NCBI GenBank assembly: GCA_022841825.1
Contig: JALHQT010000008.1
Coordinates: 62,001-126,000, forward strand
Source: Anaerolineae bacterium
GTDB taxonomy: Bacteria; Chloroflexota; Anaerolineae; Aggregatilineales; Phototrophicaceae
Direction: 5' to 3'
DNA length: 64,000 nt
Shown: in pieces, positions 46,297-55,202 of the stretch
How positions within the stretch are numbered: position 1 is the first letter of the stretch
Layout: each line of letters begins with the position of its first letter
Notes under the pieces: generated by a model
Databases searched by the model: none
What the model was told of the DNA's origin: nothing
What the model saw: the letters and a program-made list of their open reading frames with translations, nothing else
Program-made: the position numbers and the translations under genes

Positions 46297-48021
46297 CTAA
46301 GTCAGGTCGCGCATCAGAGTCTGGCAGGCAGCTTTGATCTCCGCGCCGGTGGAAAGGCGTATCGCGCTCTCGACAAAACGCGCACATTCGGAACGGCTGA
46401 GTGAACGCAGCGCCGCTTTCACTTCGGGTATCGCCATCGCCGCCATGCTGAACTCGTCCAACCCCATGCCCAGCAGCAGCGGCGCGGCAAGCGGATTGCC
46501 CGCGAACTCTCCGCACAACCCGACCCACTTCCCTTTGGCGTGTGCCGCCTGGATCGTGCGTTCGATCAAGGCGAGCACCGCTGGGTGAAAGGTATCCGCC
46601 AGGGGCGCGACGCGCGGATTGGTACGGTCTACCGCCAGCGTGTACTGCGTCAGGTCATTGGTGCCGATGCTGAAGAAATCGACGATTTCAGCAATCCGGT
46701 CCGCGATCAGAGCGGCTGACGGGATTTCAACCATGATGCCGAACTGCACCCGTTCCGCATACGGGATGTGTTCGCCATGAAGCTCTTCACGCACGCGGTC
46801 TAGCAGCGTACGTGCCTGGCGCACTTCTTCGACGTTTGCGATCATCGGCACCATAATGCGCAGATCAGCGCCGACGCCCGCCCGCAGCAGCGCACGGAAC
46901 TGCGCCTCGAACACATCGGGATGCTCGCTGACCATACGGAAGGCTCGCCAGCCAAGAAAGGGGTTCTGTTCTTCCGCGAAGCCAAGATACGGTACCGCCT
47001 TATCACCGCCAATGTCGAGCGTGCGGACGACCAGTGGGCGTCCGCCCATCGCCTCGACCACCGCGCGATACGCCTCGTACTGTTCGTCTTCGCTCGGCAG
47101 CGTATCGCGGTCGAGGAAAAGGAACTCGGTGCGAAACAAGCCAACGCCTTCCGCGCCGAACTCAAGCGCCTGACGCGCATCGTCCACGCCGCCGATGTTG
47201 GCGACAACCTCGACATGAACCCCATCGCGCGTGATGGCAGGGTCGTGCGCGCGGGCACGATGTGTTTGTTCTCGCGCACGCCACGCTTCTCGTTTTGCCT
47301 GAGCGCTCGCCAGCTCGCTCGCCCCAGGGTTGAGAGTGACCGTGCCCGCCATCCCGTCGAGGATCATGGTCATTCCACTGGTCACCTTATCGATGCTCAT
47401 CGGCACGCTGACGACCGCCGGGATGCCGAGGCTGCGTGCGAGGATCGCCGTATGCGATGTAGGACCGCCGAGCGAGGTCACCAGCCCGAGGATCAAATCC
47501 TTGTCGAACTGGACGGTATCCGACGGTGTGAGGTCGTCCGCGACCAGAATCACAGGCGCGGTGGGCATCTCCGACATCTCGCGCACGCCGAGCAGCAGAC
47601 GCACGATCCGCCGCGAGACATCGCGCACATCCGCCGCGCGCGCGCGAAAGTACTCATCCTCGACCGCTTCGAACTGCGCCGCGTACTCCTCCGCCGAGTC
47701 GAAGACGGCGGCTTCAGCATTCAGGGCGTTGTCGCGGATGCGCGCCTCAATTGCAGCGGTTAGTTCCGGGTCCTGCGCAAACATCTGATGCGCGTCAAAG
47801 ATCGCGGCTTCGTCGTCGCCGATCTCGGTGCGCGCCTTCGCCTCCAGCGCCTGCAATTCTTCGACCGCGCGCACCACCGCGTTGTGAAAGCGCGTCAGTT
47901 CGACGCTGGTATCGCCCACAACACGCCTGTCGAATTGCAGATCGACATGATGATAGACCCACGCCACGCCGTAGGCGACGCCGGGAGACGCCGCCAAACC
48001 CGTGTAGTGCTGAGTACTCAT
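46297..48021 (-). CDS. ptsI: PTS Enzyme I (phosphoenolpyruvate-protein phosphotransferase)
   Basis: A 574-residue Enzyme I, which autophosphorylates from PEP and passes phosphate to HPr. The phospho-His lies at about 190 in GGPTSHTAILARSLGIP. The C-terminal PEP-binding domain has FRTEFLFLDRD, RTLDIGGDK, the FGIMVEIPSA strand, FFSIGTNDLTQYTLAVDRTN and VGLCGEFAG (the catalytic Cys region). All key motifs are intact. It is the last gene of the PTS operon, overlapping the E2 stop by ATGA, an unusual position since ptsI normally follows ptsH. Confidence 0.96.
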   Translation of the reverse strand: MSTQHYTGLAASPGVAYGVAWVYHHVDLQFDRRVVGDTSVELTRFHNAVVRAVEELQALEAKARTEIGDDEAAIFDAHQMFAQDPELTAAIEARIRDNALNAEAAVFDSAEEYAAQFEAVEDEYFRARAADVRDVSRRIVRLLLGVREMSEMPTAPVILVADDLTPSDTVQFDKDLILGLVTSLGGPTSHTAILARSLGIPAVVSVPMSIDKVTSGMTMILDGMAGTVTLNPGASELASAQAKREAWRAREQTHRARAHDPAITRDGVHVEVVANIGGVDDARQALEFGAEGVGLFRTEFLFLDRDTLPSEDEQYEAYRAVVEAMGGRPLVVRTLDIGGDKAVPYLGFAEEQNPFLGWRAFRMVSEHPDVFEAQFRALLRAGVGADLRIMVPMIANVEEVRQARTLLDRVREELHGEHIPYAERVQFGIMVEIPSAALIADRIAEIVDFFSIGTNDLTQYTLAVDRTNPRVAPLADTFHPAVLALIERTIQAAHAKGKWVGLCGEFAGNPLAAPLLLGMGLDEFSMAAMAIPEVKAALRSLSRSECARFVESAIRLSTGAEIKAACQTLMRDLT

Positions 48022-49487
48022 AGCAGAATCCGTTCGGGGTGCAGCAGCGCCTGAGACAAATCGCTGATGTAACGCGCGGCGACGGCACCATCGATGGCGC
48101 GATGATCGACCGAGAGTGTGATGGTCGTCATCGGGCGCAGCACAGGCTGGTCGTCATCGTCCGGCACAAACTGCTTACGTGCGCGCCCAATTGCCAGGAT
48201 ACCCACCTGCGGAGGATTGATGATCGCCGTGAAGCGATCCACGCCGTACATACCCAGGTTGGAGATGGTGAATGTTGCGCCCTGGATCTGGTCGAGCGTG
48301 AGCTTACCCGCCTGTGCCGCCTGCCCCAAGGCGCGAATCTCTGCGGCAAGGTCGTAAATGCCCTTGCGGTCGGCGTCGCGCACGACGGGTACGATCAAGC
48401 CATCTTCCAGAGCGACGGCGATGCCGATGTTGACCGATGACATGACCAGCACCTCTTCACCGTTGAGGTGGCTGTTCAGAAGCGGGTGGCGGCGCAGCGT
48501 CCAGGCGACCGCGCGCGTGAGGAGCGCCGTCAGCGTCACCTTCACGCCTTCCGGCGCGTTCGCATTGGCGTAGGCAACCAAGGCGTTCGCCTCGGACATA
48601 TCGACTTCGACCTGGAAGTAAATGTGCGGCGCTTCCTGGGCGCTCTTTTGCAGATTGCGCGCGATGATACGGCGCATGTTGTTGAACGGGATGCGCCGCG
48701 CGATACTTCCTTCTTGTGTGATGGGAACGGGCGCGGACGCCATGAATGGCGTCCCTACAACGCCCTCTGCCGCACGCGGGGCGGGTTCCGCTGCTGCGGT
48801 CGCCGCCTTCAGCGATGCGACATACGCCTCGACATCCGCCGTCTGGATGCGCCCGCTCGCGCCTGTGCCACGCACCATCTCCAGCGCCACGCCGAGCTGC
48901 TCCGCCACGCGCCGCGCGGCAGGCGATGCATTCGGCTTGCCACTCGGCGCTGATGCGCTTGGAGCGGACGCCCCATGGGGCGCCCCTACAGGATTCGCCT
49001 GCAGGTATGACTCGACATCGCGCTGCGTGACGCGCCCACGCGGACCCGTCCCGGCGATCTGCCGAATATCGACGCCCGCATCCTGCGCCATGCGCAGCGC
49101 CAGCGGCGACGCCCCGGCGTCGTTAACGATAGGGTCGGGTGTAGGGGACGACCCATGTGTCGTCCCGTCGGCTGGCGTGGATTGTGGGGGCGCAACATGT
49201 TGCGCCCCTCCCGACGACGGAACGGACATCCCAGAGGGCAGAGTCTCGCCCGGCGCGAGTATCCAACAGACAATCTCCGTCACCGGCACGACATCGCCCT
49301 GCTTGTAACGGTAACCCGCGAGGATGCCGCTGACGGGCGCTTCGACTTCCATCGACACCTTGTCGGTTGAAACTTCCATGATCGGGTCGCCCGCATCGAC
49401 ATGATCACCTTCGTTCTTCAGCCAGGCGAGGACTTCCGCCGTCTCCTGGGTGAAGCCGAACTTCGGCATAATGACTTCTTTAGCCAT
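48018..49487 (-). CDS. Dihydrolipoamide acyltransferase (E2) in PTS operon
   Basis: A 489-residue E2. The lipoyl domain has K43 in VSTDKVSMEVEAP. A first peripheral-subunit-binding motif (PLALRMAQDAGVDIRQIAGT) and a second (PAARRVAEQLGVALEMVRGT) are both visible, which gives two binding domains. The catalytic core ends in DHRAIDG (H462, D466). The linkers contain several palindromic repeats, translated as Gly/Ala/Pro-rich peptides. It acts with the E1 alpha and beta encoded just upstream and needs an E3 that is not in this window. Confidence 0.95.
   Translation of the reverse strand: MAKEVIMPKFGFTQETAEVLAWLKNEGDHVDAGDPIMEVSTDKVSMEVEAPVSGILAGYRYKQGDVVPVTEIVCWILAPGETLPSGMSVPSSGGAQHVAPPQSTPADGTTHGSSPTPDPIVNDAGASPLALRMAQDAGVDIRQIAGTGPRGRVTQRDVESYLQANPVGAPHGASAPSASAPSGKPNASPAARRVAEQLGVALEMVRGTGASGRIQTADVEAYVASLKAATAAAEPAPRAAEGVVGTPFMASAPVPITQEGSIARRIPFNNMRRIIARNLQKSAQEAPHIYFQVEVDMSEANALVAYANANAPEGVKVTLTALLTRAVAWTLRRHPLLNSHLNGEEVLVMSSVNIGIAVALEDGLIVPVVRDADRKGIYDLAAEIRALGQAAQAGKLTLDQIQGATFTISNLGMYGVDRFTAIINPPQVGILAIGRARKQFVPDDDDQPVLRPMTTITLSVDHRAIDGAVAARYISDLSQALLHPERILL
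48735..48758. repeat. Palindromic repeat copy in E2 linker
   Basis: GGACGCCAT and ATGGCGTCC flank a 2-base loop, followed by CTAC. It lies inside the E2 gene and is translated as VGTPFMASAP on the minus strand, in the same frame as the other copies. Confidence 0.7.
48966..48989. repeat. Palindromic repeat copy in E2 linker
   Basis: A perfect 14-bp core CGCCCCATGGGGCG with outer GG/CC pairing and flanking CTAC. On the minus strand it encodes VGAPHGASAPS between the two binding-domain motifs. Confidence 0.75.
49141..49167. repeat. Palindromic repeat copy in E2 linker
   Basis: GTAG flank, then GGGACGAC and GTCGTCCC around a 6-base loop. Encodes DGTTHGSSPT on the minus strand, in the Gly/Pro-rich linker after the lipoyl domain. 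It is 20 bases from the next copy. Confidence 0.75.
49187..49208. repeat. 22-bp perfect palindrome in E2 linker
   Basis: GGGGCGCAACATGTTGCGCCCC is fully self-complementary. On the minus strand it encodes GAQHVAPP. Its core resembles the intergenic copy at 54584-54611. Confidence 0.8.
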
Positions 49488-50506
49488 CAGTATTCGCCTT
49501 TGACCAGCTTGCGTGCCTCATCGACGATGTTCTGCACCTGCGGCACAGTGTTCATCTCCAGCGTACGATTGTAGGGGATCGGGATGTCCAGCCCCGCCAC
49601 ACGGCGGACGGGCGCTTCGAGATACCCGAACGCCTCGCTCTCCATGATGCGCGCCACGATTTCGCCACCGAAGCCACCCGTCTTGACTGCCTCATGCACG
49701 ACCATCGCTTTGCCGGTCTTGATGACGCTTTCGATGATCGGCGCGTCATCCAGCGGCATCAGCGTGCGCGGGTCGATGACTTCAAGCTCAATGCCTTCGC
49801 CCGCCAGGATGTCCGCCGCCTGCAACGCGCGCTGCACCATGACCGAGGTGGCGATGACCGTGAGGTGCTTGCCCTGGCGCGCAACATTGGTCTTGCTGAG
49901 GGGGATGGTATACATCTCCTCCGGAACGTGCGCCTTCGTCTTATAGAGCAGCTTATGCTCGACGAAGATCACCGGATTGTCGTCCTGGATTGCGCTCAGG
50001 AGCAAGCCTTTCGCATCGTAGGCGTTGCTCGGCATGACGACCTTCAAGCCAGGCACATGCACGAACCAATTCTCAAGGCTTTCCGAATGCTGCGCCGCCG
50101 CACCAGTGCCGCTGCCCGCCGGAGTGCGGAGCACCATCGGCACGGTCGCCTTACCGCCGAACATGAAGCGGATCTTCGCGGCTTGCAGGACGAGCTGTTC
50201 CATCGAGATCGTCACAAAGTCCATGAACTGAATTTCGCCGACCGGGCGCATCCCTGTCAGCGCCGCGCCGATGCACGCGCCTGCGATGCCCGCCTCGCTG
50301 ATCGGCGTGTCGATCACGCGGTCGGCACCATATGCCTGCACCAACCCCGCCGAAACGCCAAATGCCCCGCCGTAGACGCCGACATCTTCGCCAATGACGA
50401 AAACACGCTCGTCAATCGCCATGATCTGATTGAGTGCCTCTCGCAGCGCCTCCACGACCGTCAGTTCGCGGGCAGCGCCGTTTGGGTGTCCGTTCTGCTC
50501 AGGCAT
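49487..50506 (-). CDS. E1 beta subunit of TPP-dependent dehydrogenase
   Basis: A ~339-residue beta subunit (transketolase-like pyrimidine-binding plus C-terminal domain): [50 protein letters not shown] and the C-terminal [17 protein letters not shown] and [12 protein letters not shown]. It pairs with the alpha subunit of the next gene to decarboxylate or cleave a 2-oxo/acyloin substrate. The ATG at 50506 overlaps the E1 alpha stop (ATGCCTGA), which decides this start; the longer open frame is not needed. The exact substrate (pyruvate, acetoin or other) is not readable. Confidence 0.95.
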   Translation of the reverse strand: MPEQNGHPNGAARELTVVEALREALNQIMAIDERVFVIGEDVGVYGGAFGVSAGLVQAYGADRVIDTPISEAGIAGACIGAALTGMRPVGEIQFMDFVTISMEQLVLQAAKIRFMFGGKATVPMVLRTPAGSGTGAAAQHSESLENWFVHVPGLKVVMPSNAYDAKGLLLSAIQDDNPVIFVEHKLLYKTKAHVPEEMYTIPLSKTNVARQGKHLTVIATSVMVQRALQAADILAGEGIELEVIDPRTLMPLDDAPIIESVIKTGKAMVVHEAVKTGGFGGEIVARIMESEAFGYLEAPVRRVAGLDIPIPYNRTLEMNTVPQVQNIVDEARKLVKGEY

Positions 50507-51485
50507 ACACGCCCTCCATAATGTCGGCAACGTCGGGTTCTGGGCTGTTTTCCGAAAAAACGACAGACTCTTCAATGCGCTGACGTGCCTGCGCATGGAG
50601 TGCTTCGCGCTCTTCGTCGCTCATCCCCAGGAAAGTGGCGAAGCGGCGGATCGGCTCTTTCTCCTGCCACTCTTTGACCTCTTCGCGGGTGCGGTACGCC
50701 TGTTTGTCGCTCTTGCTGTGCCCCTTCCAGCGATAGGTCCGCGATTCGATCAGCGTCGGACCTTCGCCGCGCCGAGCGCGCGCCACCGCCTCGACCGCCA
50801 CGTCATAGACCGCCAGCAGGTCGTTACCATCGACCGTCACACCGATGATGCCATATGCCGAGGCGCGGTCGCTGACATGCTCGATATTGAACGCACGCTT
50901 GAACGCCATCGACATCGCGTACTGGTTGTTTTCACAAAAGTAGATGATGGGTAGATCCCAGATGCTTGCCATATTGACAGATTCGTGGAACGCGCCTGTG
51001 TTCGCGCCACCATCGCCGAAAACCGCCGCCGCGACCTGATCCGTCTTGCGCAGCTTGATCGTCAAGCCGACGCCGACCGAGATCGGCAGCCCACCCCCGA
51101 CGATGCCGTTCGCGCCCAGGTTATTGGTATCGACATTGGCAATATGCATCGAGCCGCCACGTCCGCGACAATACCCGGTCTCCTTGCCCATGAATTCCGC
51201 CATCATCAGGTCGGGGCTGCTGCCGTACCACGCCAGGCAGTGCCCATGCCCGCGATGGGTGTTGAGCAGGTAATCGTTCCGAGCAAGCGCGGTCGATAAG
51301 CCAACCGCAGATGCCTCCTGCCCGATGCTGAGGTGCATCGTGCCATGCACGCGCCCCAATGCGAACAGCTCTTCCGCCTTCTCCTCGAAGGAACGAATGA
51401 GCATCATCTTCAACAGCATCTCGTGCGCCTGTTCGGCGCTGATGCCGCGTTTCTGGAGTTCTTCCAGCGCAACTGCTGCTACCAC
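50499..51485 (-). CDS. E1 alpha subunit of TPP-dependent dehydrogenase
   Basis: A 328-residue alpha subunit. The TPP motif is complete: [20 protein letters not shown] with the Asn pair in CENNQYAMS. The substrate region has [16 protein letters not shown] and [12 protein letters not shown], typical for the acetoin/pyruvate-type alpha. The start is GTG at 51485. It is the first of the E1alpha-E1beta-E2 triplet inserted between the PTS enzyme genes and Enzyme I. Both subunits look fully functional, unlike the neighbouring aldolase-like protein. Confidence 0.94.
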   Translation of the reverse strand: MVAAVALEELQKRGISAEQAHEMLLKMMLIRSFEEKAEELFALGRVHGTMHLSIGQEASAVGLSTALARNDYLLNTHRGHGHCLAWYGSSPDLMMAEFMGKETGYCRGRGGSMHIANVDTNNLGANGIVGGGLPISVGVGLTIKLRKTDQVAAAVFGDGGANTGAFHESVNMASIWDLPIIYFCENNQYAMSMAFKRAFNIEHVSDRASAYGIIGVTVDGNDLLAVYDVAVEAVARARRGEGPTLIESRTYRWKGHSKSDKQAYRTREEVKEWQEKEPIRRFATFLGMSDEEREALHAQARQRIEESVVFSENSPEPDVADIMEGVYA

Positions 51486-51508
51486 GGTTTCGCACTCTCC
51501 TTATTCTG

Positions 51509-52162
51509 TCACTTCATTGTAATCTGCGCCCAGCGTTCGGCGCTGTGTAGTTTCGCGATTGCCTCGTAACCGTCCGCGCCATAGCTGATAATGCCGCTCG
51601 CCGTGACCAGTACGCTCGCCTGCGCTGCCATTCCTGCAACCGCCGCCGCCGTCGCGTCCGATAAGGCCGCCAGCCCGCCACAATCCTCGGCGAAGCCGAA
51701 GAGATCGTCAGGACGCATGACCTGCGCGCTTTCGATGCCTTCGTCTGCATGTGCGCGTTTCGTCTGAAACGCCATTTTCATCAGCGCGGCAGGCTGCACG
51801 ACCAGCACCACACGCACATCCGGCAGCGTCGCGTAGATTGCACGGTGCCAGTCGATGTGGTGCGGCAAATCGGGCGTATCGAGTGTCCTGTTCGGCTGCA
51901 TCGCCGCCAGCAGCAAATCGCCATCACCCGCGCTGCCAAACCACGTCGCACGTCCTGTGATGAGCATCTTGTTGCCCGCTACGCGCAGGCTTGCCTCGCT
52001 CAACCGCCCCGCAGCCAACCCAGTATCGAGCGCCTGCGCGGCAACCGCCAGCAGATGCTCACGCTGGAAGCGCGGCACAGTCGCGGCAAGGCGGTTCTGC
52101 ACGCTGCGCCCGGCAGGTATCAACGTGAGCGGCGCGGTTGTGCGCTGCGGGCGGCGGAACAT
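51509..52162 (-). CDS. Class II aldolase-like protein lacking metal ligands
   Basis: A 217-residue protein with the class II aldolase/adducin fold pattern: ASLRVAGNKMLITGRATWFG, then WHRAIYATLPDVRVVLVVQP. In true fuculose-type aldolases this last stretch ends H-x-H (zinc ligands) and the preceding Glu is catalytic. Here the segment reads V-V-Q and the third His (normally NHG) is Ser in TASGIISYG. All zinc ligands appear to be lost, so it is probably not a metal-dependent aldolase. It overlaps the oxidoreductase gene by one base (TGATG), so they may act together. Confidence 0.7.
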   Translation of the reverse strand: MFRRPQRTTAPLTLIPAGRSVQNRLAATVPRFQREHLLAVAAQALDTGLAAGRLSEASLRVAGNKMLITGRATWFGSAGDGDLLLAAMQPNRTLDTPDLPHHIDWHRAIYATLPDVRVVLVVQPAALMKMAFQTKRAHADEGIESAQVMRPDDLFGFAEDCGGLAALSDATAAAVAGMAAQASVLVTASGIISYGADGYEAIAKLHSAERWAQITMK

Positions 52163-53472
52163 CAGGCGCTGACCGCTTTTACCAGGGCGTCCTGCTGGCG
52201 GCGCAGGCGCACAATTGCTTGCCGTTCGTCAATGTCGACATCCGAATAACGAATCGGATCGCCCATCTTGACAGGCTTGACGACCAGCGCGCCGACCGAC
52301 AAGCCGAGCGGCAGAATGTCCTCCGCGGCTGCCGTGCTCGCCTGATCGATCATTCCGTAGACCGTGTAGCCACCCAGCGAGTCGATCTTTTCGCCCGGCT
52401 GCAAATCGCGCTTGGCAACCGCGATGGTCTCCGCGACAGGCGGTGTCTTGGTCACCAACGTCGGGTTGCCATCCAGTGCGACATGCGCAATCGTGATCGG
52501 CGTCTCCAGGTTCGCCAGATGATACGGGCGATAGAGCGCGAAGTAATTGCCATGCCCATTGAGGCGCAGATACTTGAGGTCTTTGAGGATTTTCGGTTGG
52601 TCAGTCGTGATGATGATGAAGACACCCGGCGCGACATCGCCGACCGCGTAATCGACGCGGCGCTTCTCGTCAAAGATGCCCCCATCCGCCTTCGGCACGA
52701 ACACCTTCGCCAGGTCTCCAACCGTCGTGTGGGGACCGTATGCACCGCGAATCTCCGGCGCATAACCGACGCCATTTCCGATGCTTGTCATCTCGACCAT
52801 CGTCTTGGTCCCGTCCACGAACGAGCACAACATCTTGGCGCTCATCTCGTTCTTCGCCGCGCGGTCAGCCAGCGATGACGGGGTGGCGGTGCGGTCAAGC
52901 GGATTGTTCTTGCCCTTGCCAACGGTGACAATCTCGAAGCCAAGTGCATCCGCGAAGTCGTAGAGTTCCTTGATCGACCCCGGCTCATCGCCCGCCACCA
53001 ACGAATAGACGACGCCTTTTTCCTTCGCCATCTGATAGAGCTGGTAGCCGATGGTCGCGTCGGTCTCGACGTTCATGTTGACGATATGCCGCCCGGCGTT
53101 GATCGCCGCTTCGCAGATGCGCGCGCCCACCTCCGGCACACCCGTCGATTCGACGATCACATCCAGATGCGGAATGTTGACGAGAAAGTCGCTGTTATGG
53201 GTGGCGACGCGCTTGCCATTCGCAATCGCGGCACCTGCCATATCGAGATTATCCTCGATCAGCTCGACCTGATTCGCAGGGACATCGCTCTCGACAAACG
53301 CCGCCTGCGGGCGCCCCTGGATGACATCGGCAACGGCGACAACTTTGACGCCATCCATCTTCTCGACCTGGCTGATTAAGCCCGTGCCCATCTGCCCAGC
53401 GCCAACCAGCCCAACGCGAATCGTGCCCTTGTCACGCGCACGTTCCTGTAGACGCTCACGCAAAGACTGCAT
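52162..53472 (-). CDS. SAF-domain NAD(P)-dependent oxidoreductase
   Basis: A ~436-residue protein. The N-terminal Rossmann fold (RVGLVGAGQMGTGLI) resembles the homoserine-dehydrogenase NAD-binding domain, the middle contains NNPLDRTATPSSLADRAAKN and PEIRGAYGPHTTVGDL, and the C-terminus is a SAF domain (TIAVAKRDLQPGEKIDSLGG). Such fused enzymes occur beside polyol-type PTS and kinase systems. It probably oxidises the phosphorylated substrate. The start is taken at the second ATG (53472), which has AAGGAG at a proper distance; an ATG at 53478 lies too near that site. Confidence 0.88.
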   Translation of the reverse strand: MQSLRERLQERARDKGTIRVGLVGAGQMGTGLISQVEKMDGVKVVAVADVIQGRPQAAFVESDVPANQVELIEDNLDMAGAAIANGKRVATHNSDFLVNIPHLDVIVESTGVPEVGARICEAAINAGRHIVNMNVETDATIGYQLYQMAKEKGVVYSLVAGDEPGSIKELYDFADALGFEIVTVGKGKNNPLDRTATPSSLADRAAKNEMSAKMLCSFVDGTKTMVEMTSIGNGVGYAPEIRGAYGPHTTVGDLAKVFVPKADGGIFDEKRRVDYAVGDVAPGVFIIITTDQPKILKDLKYLRLNGHGNYFALYRPYHLANLETPITIAHVALDGNPTLVTKTPPVAETIAVAKRDLQPGEKIDSLGGYTVYGMIDQASTAAAEDILPLGLSVGALVVKPVKMGDPIRYSDVDIDERQAIVRLRRQQDALVKAVSA

Positions 53473-53620
53473 TGCCATGCTCCTTGTAACTTAAAATGGA
53501 TTTCAAAGAGGCGAAAGAACAAATGAAGACGGCTGTATGGGTACTAAGTCCACATATCACGCGGCAGGGACACAGCATCAGGGGCGGCGAAAGATTTCGT
53601 GCAATAGTTTCGGTCTTACT

Positions 53621-53983
53621 TCAGGCGCTCTCGATACGCAGTGTGCTGCCCACATGAATTTTCGGCAGTGATTTCAATTCCACGCACACATCGCCAGGCA
53701 TCTCCGGTTCCGTCATGCCGTTGCATTTCATCACCAGGTGACCCAGGTTGGATAGATTCGTATTGGCGACATCGCCAACGGCGAGGACGCGGAAACGCAT
53801 GTCATCAAACGACACCCAATCCCCCGCCGCAATCGGTGCGCGTAGGGAACCGCCATTATGCAGTATGGCGAACTCACGCAGTTCCTCCGGGGCGCTTTCG
53901 CCAAACAGCACCACCACCCCCTCATTGAGGAACTCATCAACCATCGGACCTACGGCGGAAACAGTTGCCTGGTACTTAAGCAT
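53621..53983 (-). CDS. PTS glucitol/sorbitol-family EIIA
   Basis: A 120-residue EIIA of the glucitol (Gut/Srl) family. Compared with SrlB it has the same layout, with EFAILHNGG (candidate phospho-His), GDWVSFDDMRFRVLAVG and VANTNLSNLGHLVMKCNG being family-conserved. It receives phosphate from HPr and passes it to EIIB. The ATG at 53983 has GAGAAG before it, so I drop the upstream frame, which runs into a palindromic repeat. It lies 102 bases after EIIB. Confidence 0.9.
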   Translation of the reverse strand: MLKYQATVSAVGPMVDEFLNEGVVVLFGESAPEELREFAILHNGGSLRAPIAAGDWVSFDDMRFRVLAVGDVANTNLSNLGHLVMKCNGMTEPEMPGDVCVELKSLPKIHVGSTLRIESA

Positions 53984-54049
53984 CGCTTCTTCTCTCATCA
54001 TACCCAGATACCTTATGGGAGCGTCCCAGACCTGACGAACGCGCCCGCG

Positions 54050-54072
54050 GGGACGCCCTAAAGGGGCGTCCG
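54050..54072. repeat. Palindromic repeat copy between EIIA and EIIB
   Basis: GGACGCCC at 54051-54058 pairs with GGGCGTCC at 54064-54071 across a 5-base loop. It lies in the short gap between the EIIB stop and the EIIA start and is not translated in the chosen reading. Confidence 0.75.
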
Positions 54073-54085
54073 CCACGCAGCCGAA

Positions 54086-54466
54086 TTACGGGACAACTTC
54101 AAGGTCAGCTTCACTGACGCCAGAGACAAACAACTCCGCTTTGATGAAGCGGAAAAGTGGACCCGACGGACGTGTCGCGTGAATGTCGACCGTCAAAACG
54201 CCCTTCATTGGATAAACACCAACACGCGCAGTACCGCCGCAGTCGATGACCGCAACCGCAATCTCGCTGAAATCCGCCTTGGAGCTGAAGCCATCAAACG
54301 CGGTGCCTCCGGTCAGTTCAGCGATCTTTGCCGCCAGCGGGTGAATACCACCACCGGTGACGCAGTAAATCAAATCTCTGCCGGGCTTCGGTTCGACAAT
54401 CAGCGGACCGCCCCATCCACGCTTGCCAGCGCTAATCTTTACTTTCTTATAGACTTTCTCAGACAT
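54086..54466 (-). CDS. PTS glucitol/sorbitol-family EIIB, stand-alone
   Basis: A 126-residue soluble protein matching the N-terminal B domain of SrlE: GKRGWGGPLIVEPKPGRDLI, GGGIHPLAAKIAELTGG, VAVIDCGGTARVGVYPMKG, SGPLFRFIKAELFVSGVSE. The Cys in IDCGGT is the likely phosphorylated residue (inferred from the family). In enteric SrlE this domain is fused to the membrane domain; here it is separate. AAGGAG stands 7 bases before the ATG at 54466. Confidence 0.9.
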   Translation of the reverse strand: MSEKVYKKVKISAGKRGWGGPLIVEPKPGRDLIYCVTGGGIHPLAAKIAELTGGTAFDGFSSKADFSEIAVAVIDCGGTARVGVYPMKGVLTVDIHATRPSGPLFRFIKAELFVSGVSEADLEVVP

Positions 54467-54583
54467 AATGGAGCTCCTTGTCTTGTCTTGTTTCGCCGTA
54501 AGTATTAACAATCACGGCTAAGTTGTGGATGAGAACCAGGATAACGTTGTGAGACCTGTCGTCAACACATCCAACGACGGTGC

Positions 54584-54611
54584 GTAGGGGCGCAATGCAT
54601 TGCGCCCTTAC
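54584..54611. repeat. 28-bp palindromic repeat between EIIB and EIIC genes
   Basis: A 20-bp perfect core (GGGCGCAATG and its mirror) flanked by GTA..TAC-type pairing with one G/T mismatch. The clearest intergenic copy. It separates the EIIBC membrane-domain gene from the EIIB gene. Confidence 0.85.
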
Positions 54612-54626
54612 ACACCCCCTTGATGC

Positions 54627-55181
54627 TTACGCTGCTGGCTGGTCGTAAAGACCGAAGCTGAACAGGTAGGCGATCACGACCGAGATCGGTCCGGTGATCA
54701 GACGCGAGAACAATACGGCAGGGACGCCAACTTCGACGGTCTCTGGTTCGGCTTCGCCGAGCGCCAGACCCACCGGGATGAAGTCGCAGCCCACCTGCGG
54801 ATTGATGGCGAAGAGCGCGGGCAGTGCCAGGCTCGGCGGGATCGTGCGCTGCGCGATTAACGTGCTGCCAAGCAGCGTACCGATAACCTGCGCGATGACC
54901 GCGCCCGGACCCAGTACAGGCGACAGGAACGGCAGCGCGATGATGATCGACAGGACGACCAGACCGACCACGTTGTTCGCCAGCGGTGCAAGGGCGTTCG
55001 CCAGGGCGCTGCCGATGCCGGTATACAGGATGATCCCGATCACCAGCGAGATGAACGCCATGAAGGGGATGATGTTGACAAGAACCTGATCGACGGCATC
55101 GCGCCCCGCCTGGTAGAGTGCGCCGACGACGCCGCCGACCGCTTTACCAATCGTGACCAAGAATGCGTTAAATCCACCCAT
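54627..55181 (-). CDS. PTS glucitol/sorbitol-family membrane domain (SrlE C-terminal part)
   Basis: A 184-residue membrane protein matching the C-terminal half of SrlE: ALYQAGRDAVDQVLVNIIPF, LPFLSPVLGPGAVIAQVIGT, PALFAINPQVGCDFIPVGLA and VGVPAVLFSRLITGP. It forms the sugar channel with the EIIC protein. It lacks the EIIB domain, which is a separate gene further downstream. In transcription order the membrane domain comes before the B domain, reversed from the fused enzyme, so this is not a simple frameshift split. Confidence 0.92.
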   Translation of the reverse strand: MGGFNAFLVTIGKAVGGVVGALYQAGRDAVDQVLVNIIPFMAFISLVIGIILYTGIGSALANALAPLANNVVGLVVLSIIIALPFLSPVLGPGAVIAQVIGTLLGSTLIAQRTIPPSLALPALFAINPQVGCDFIPVGLALGEAEPETVEVGVPAVLFSRLITGPISVVIAYLFSFGLYDQPAA

Positions 55182-55202
55182 GATAGTGACCTTCTTCCCC
55201 TC

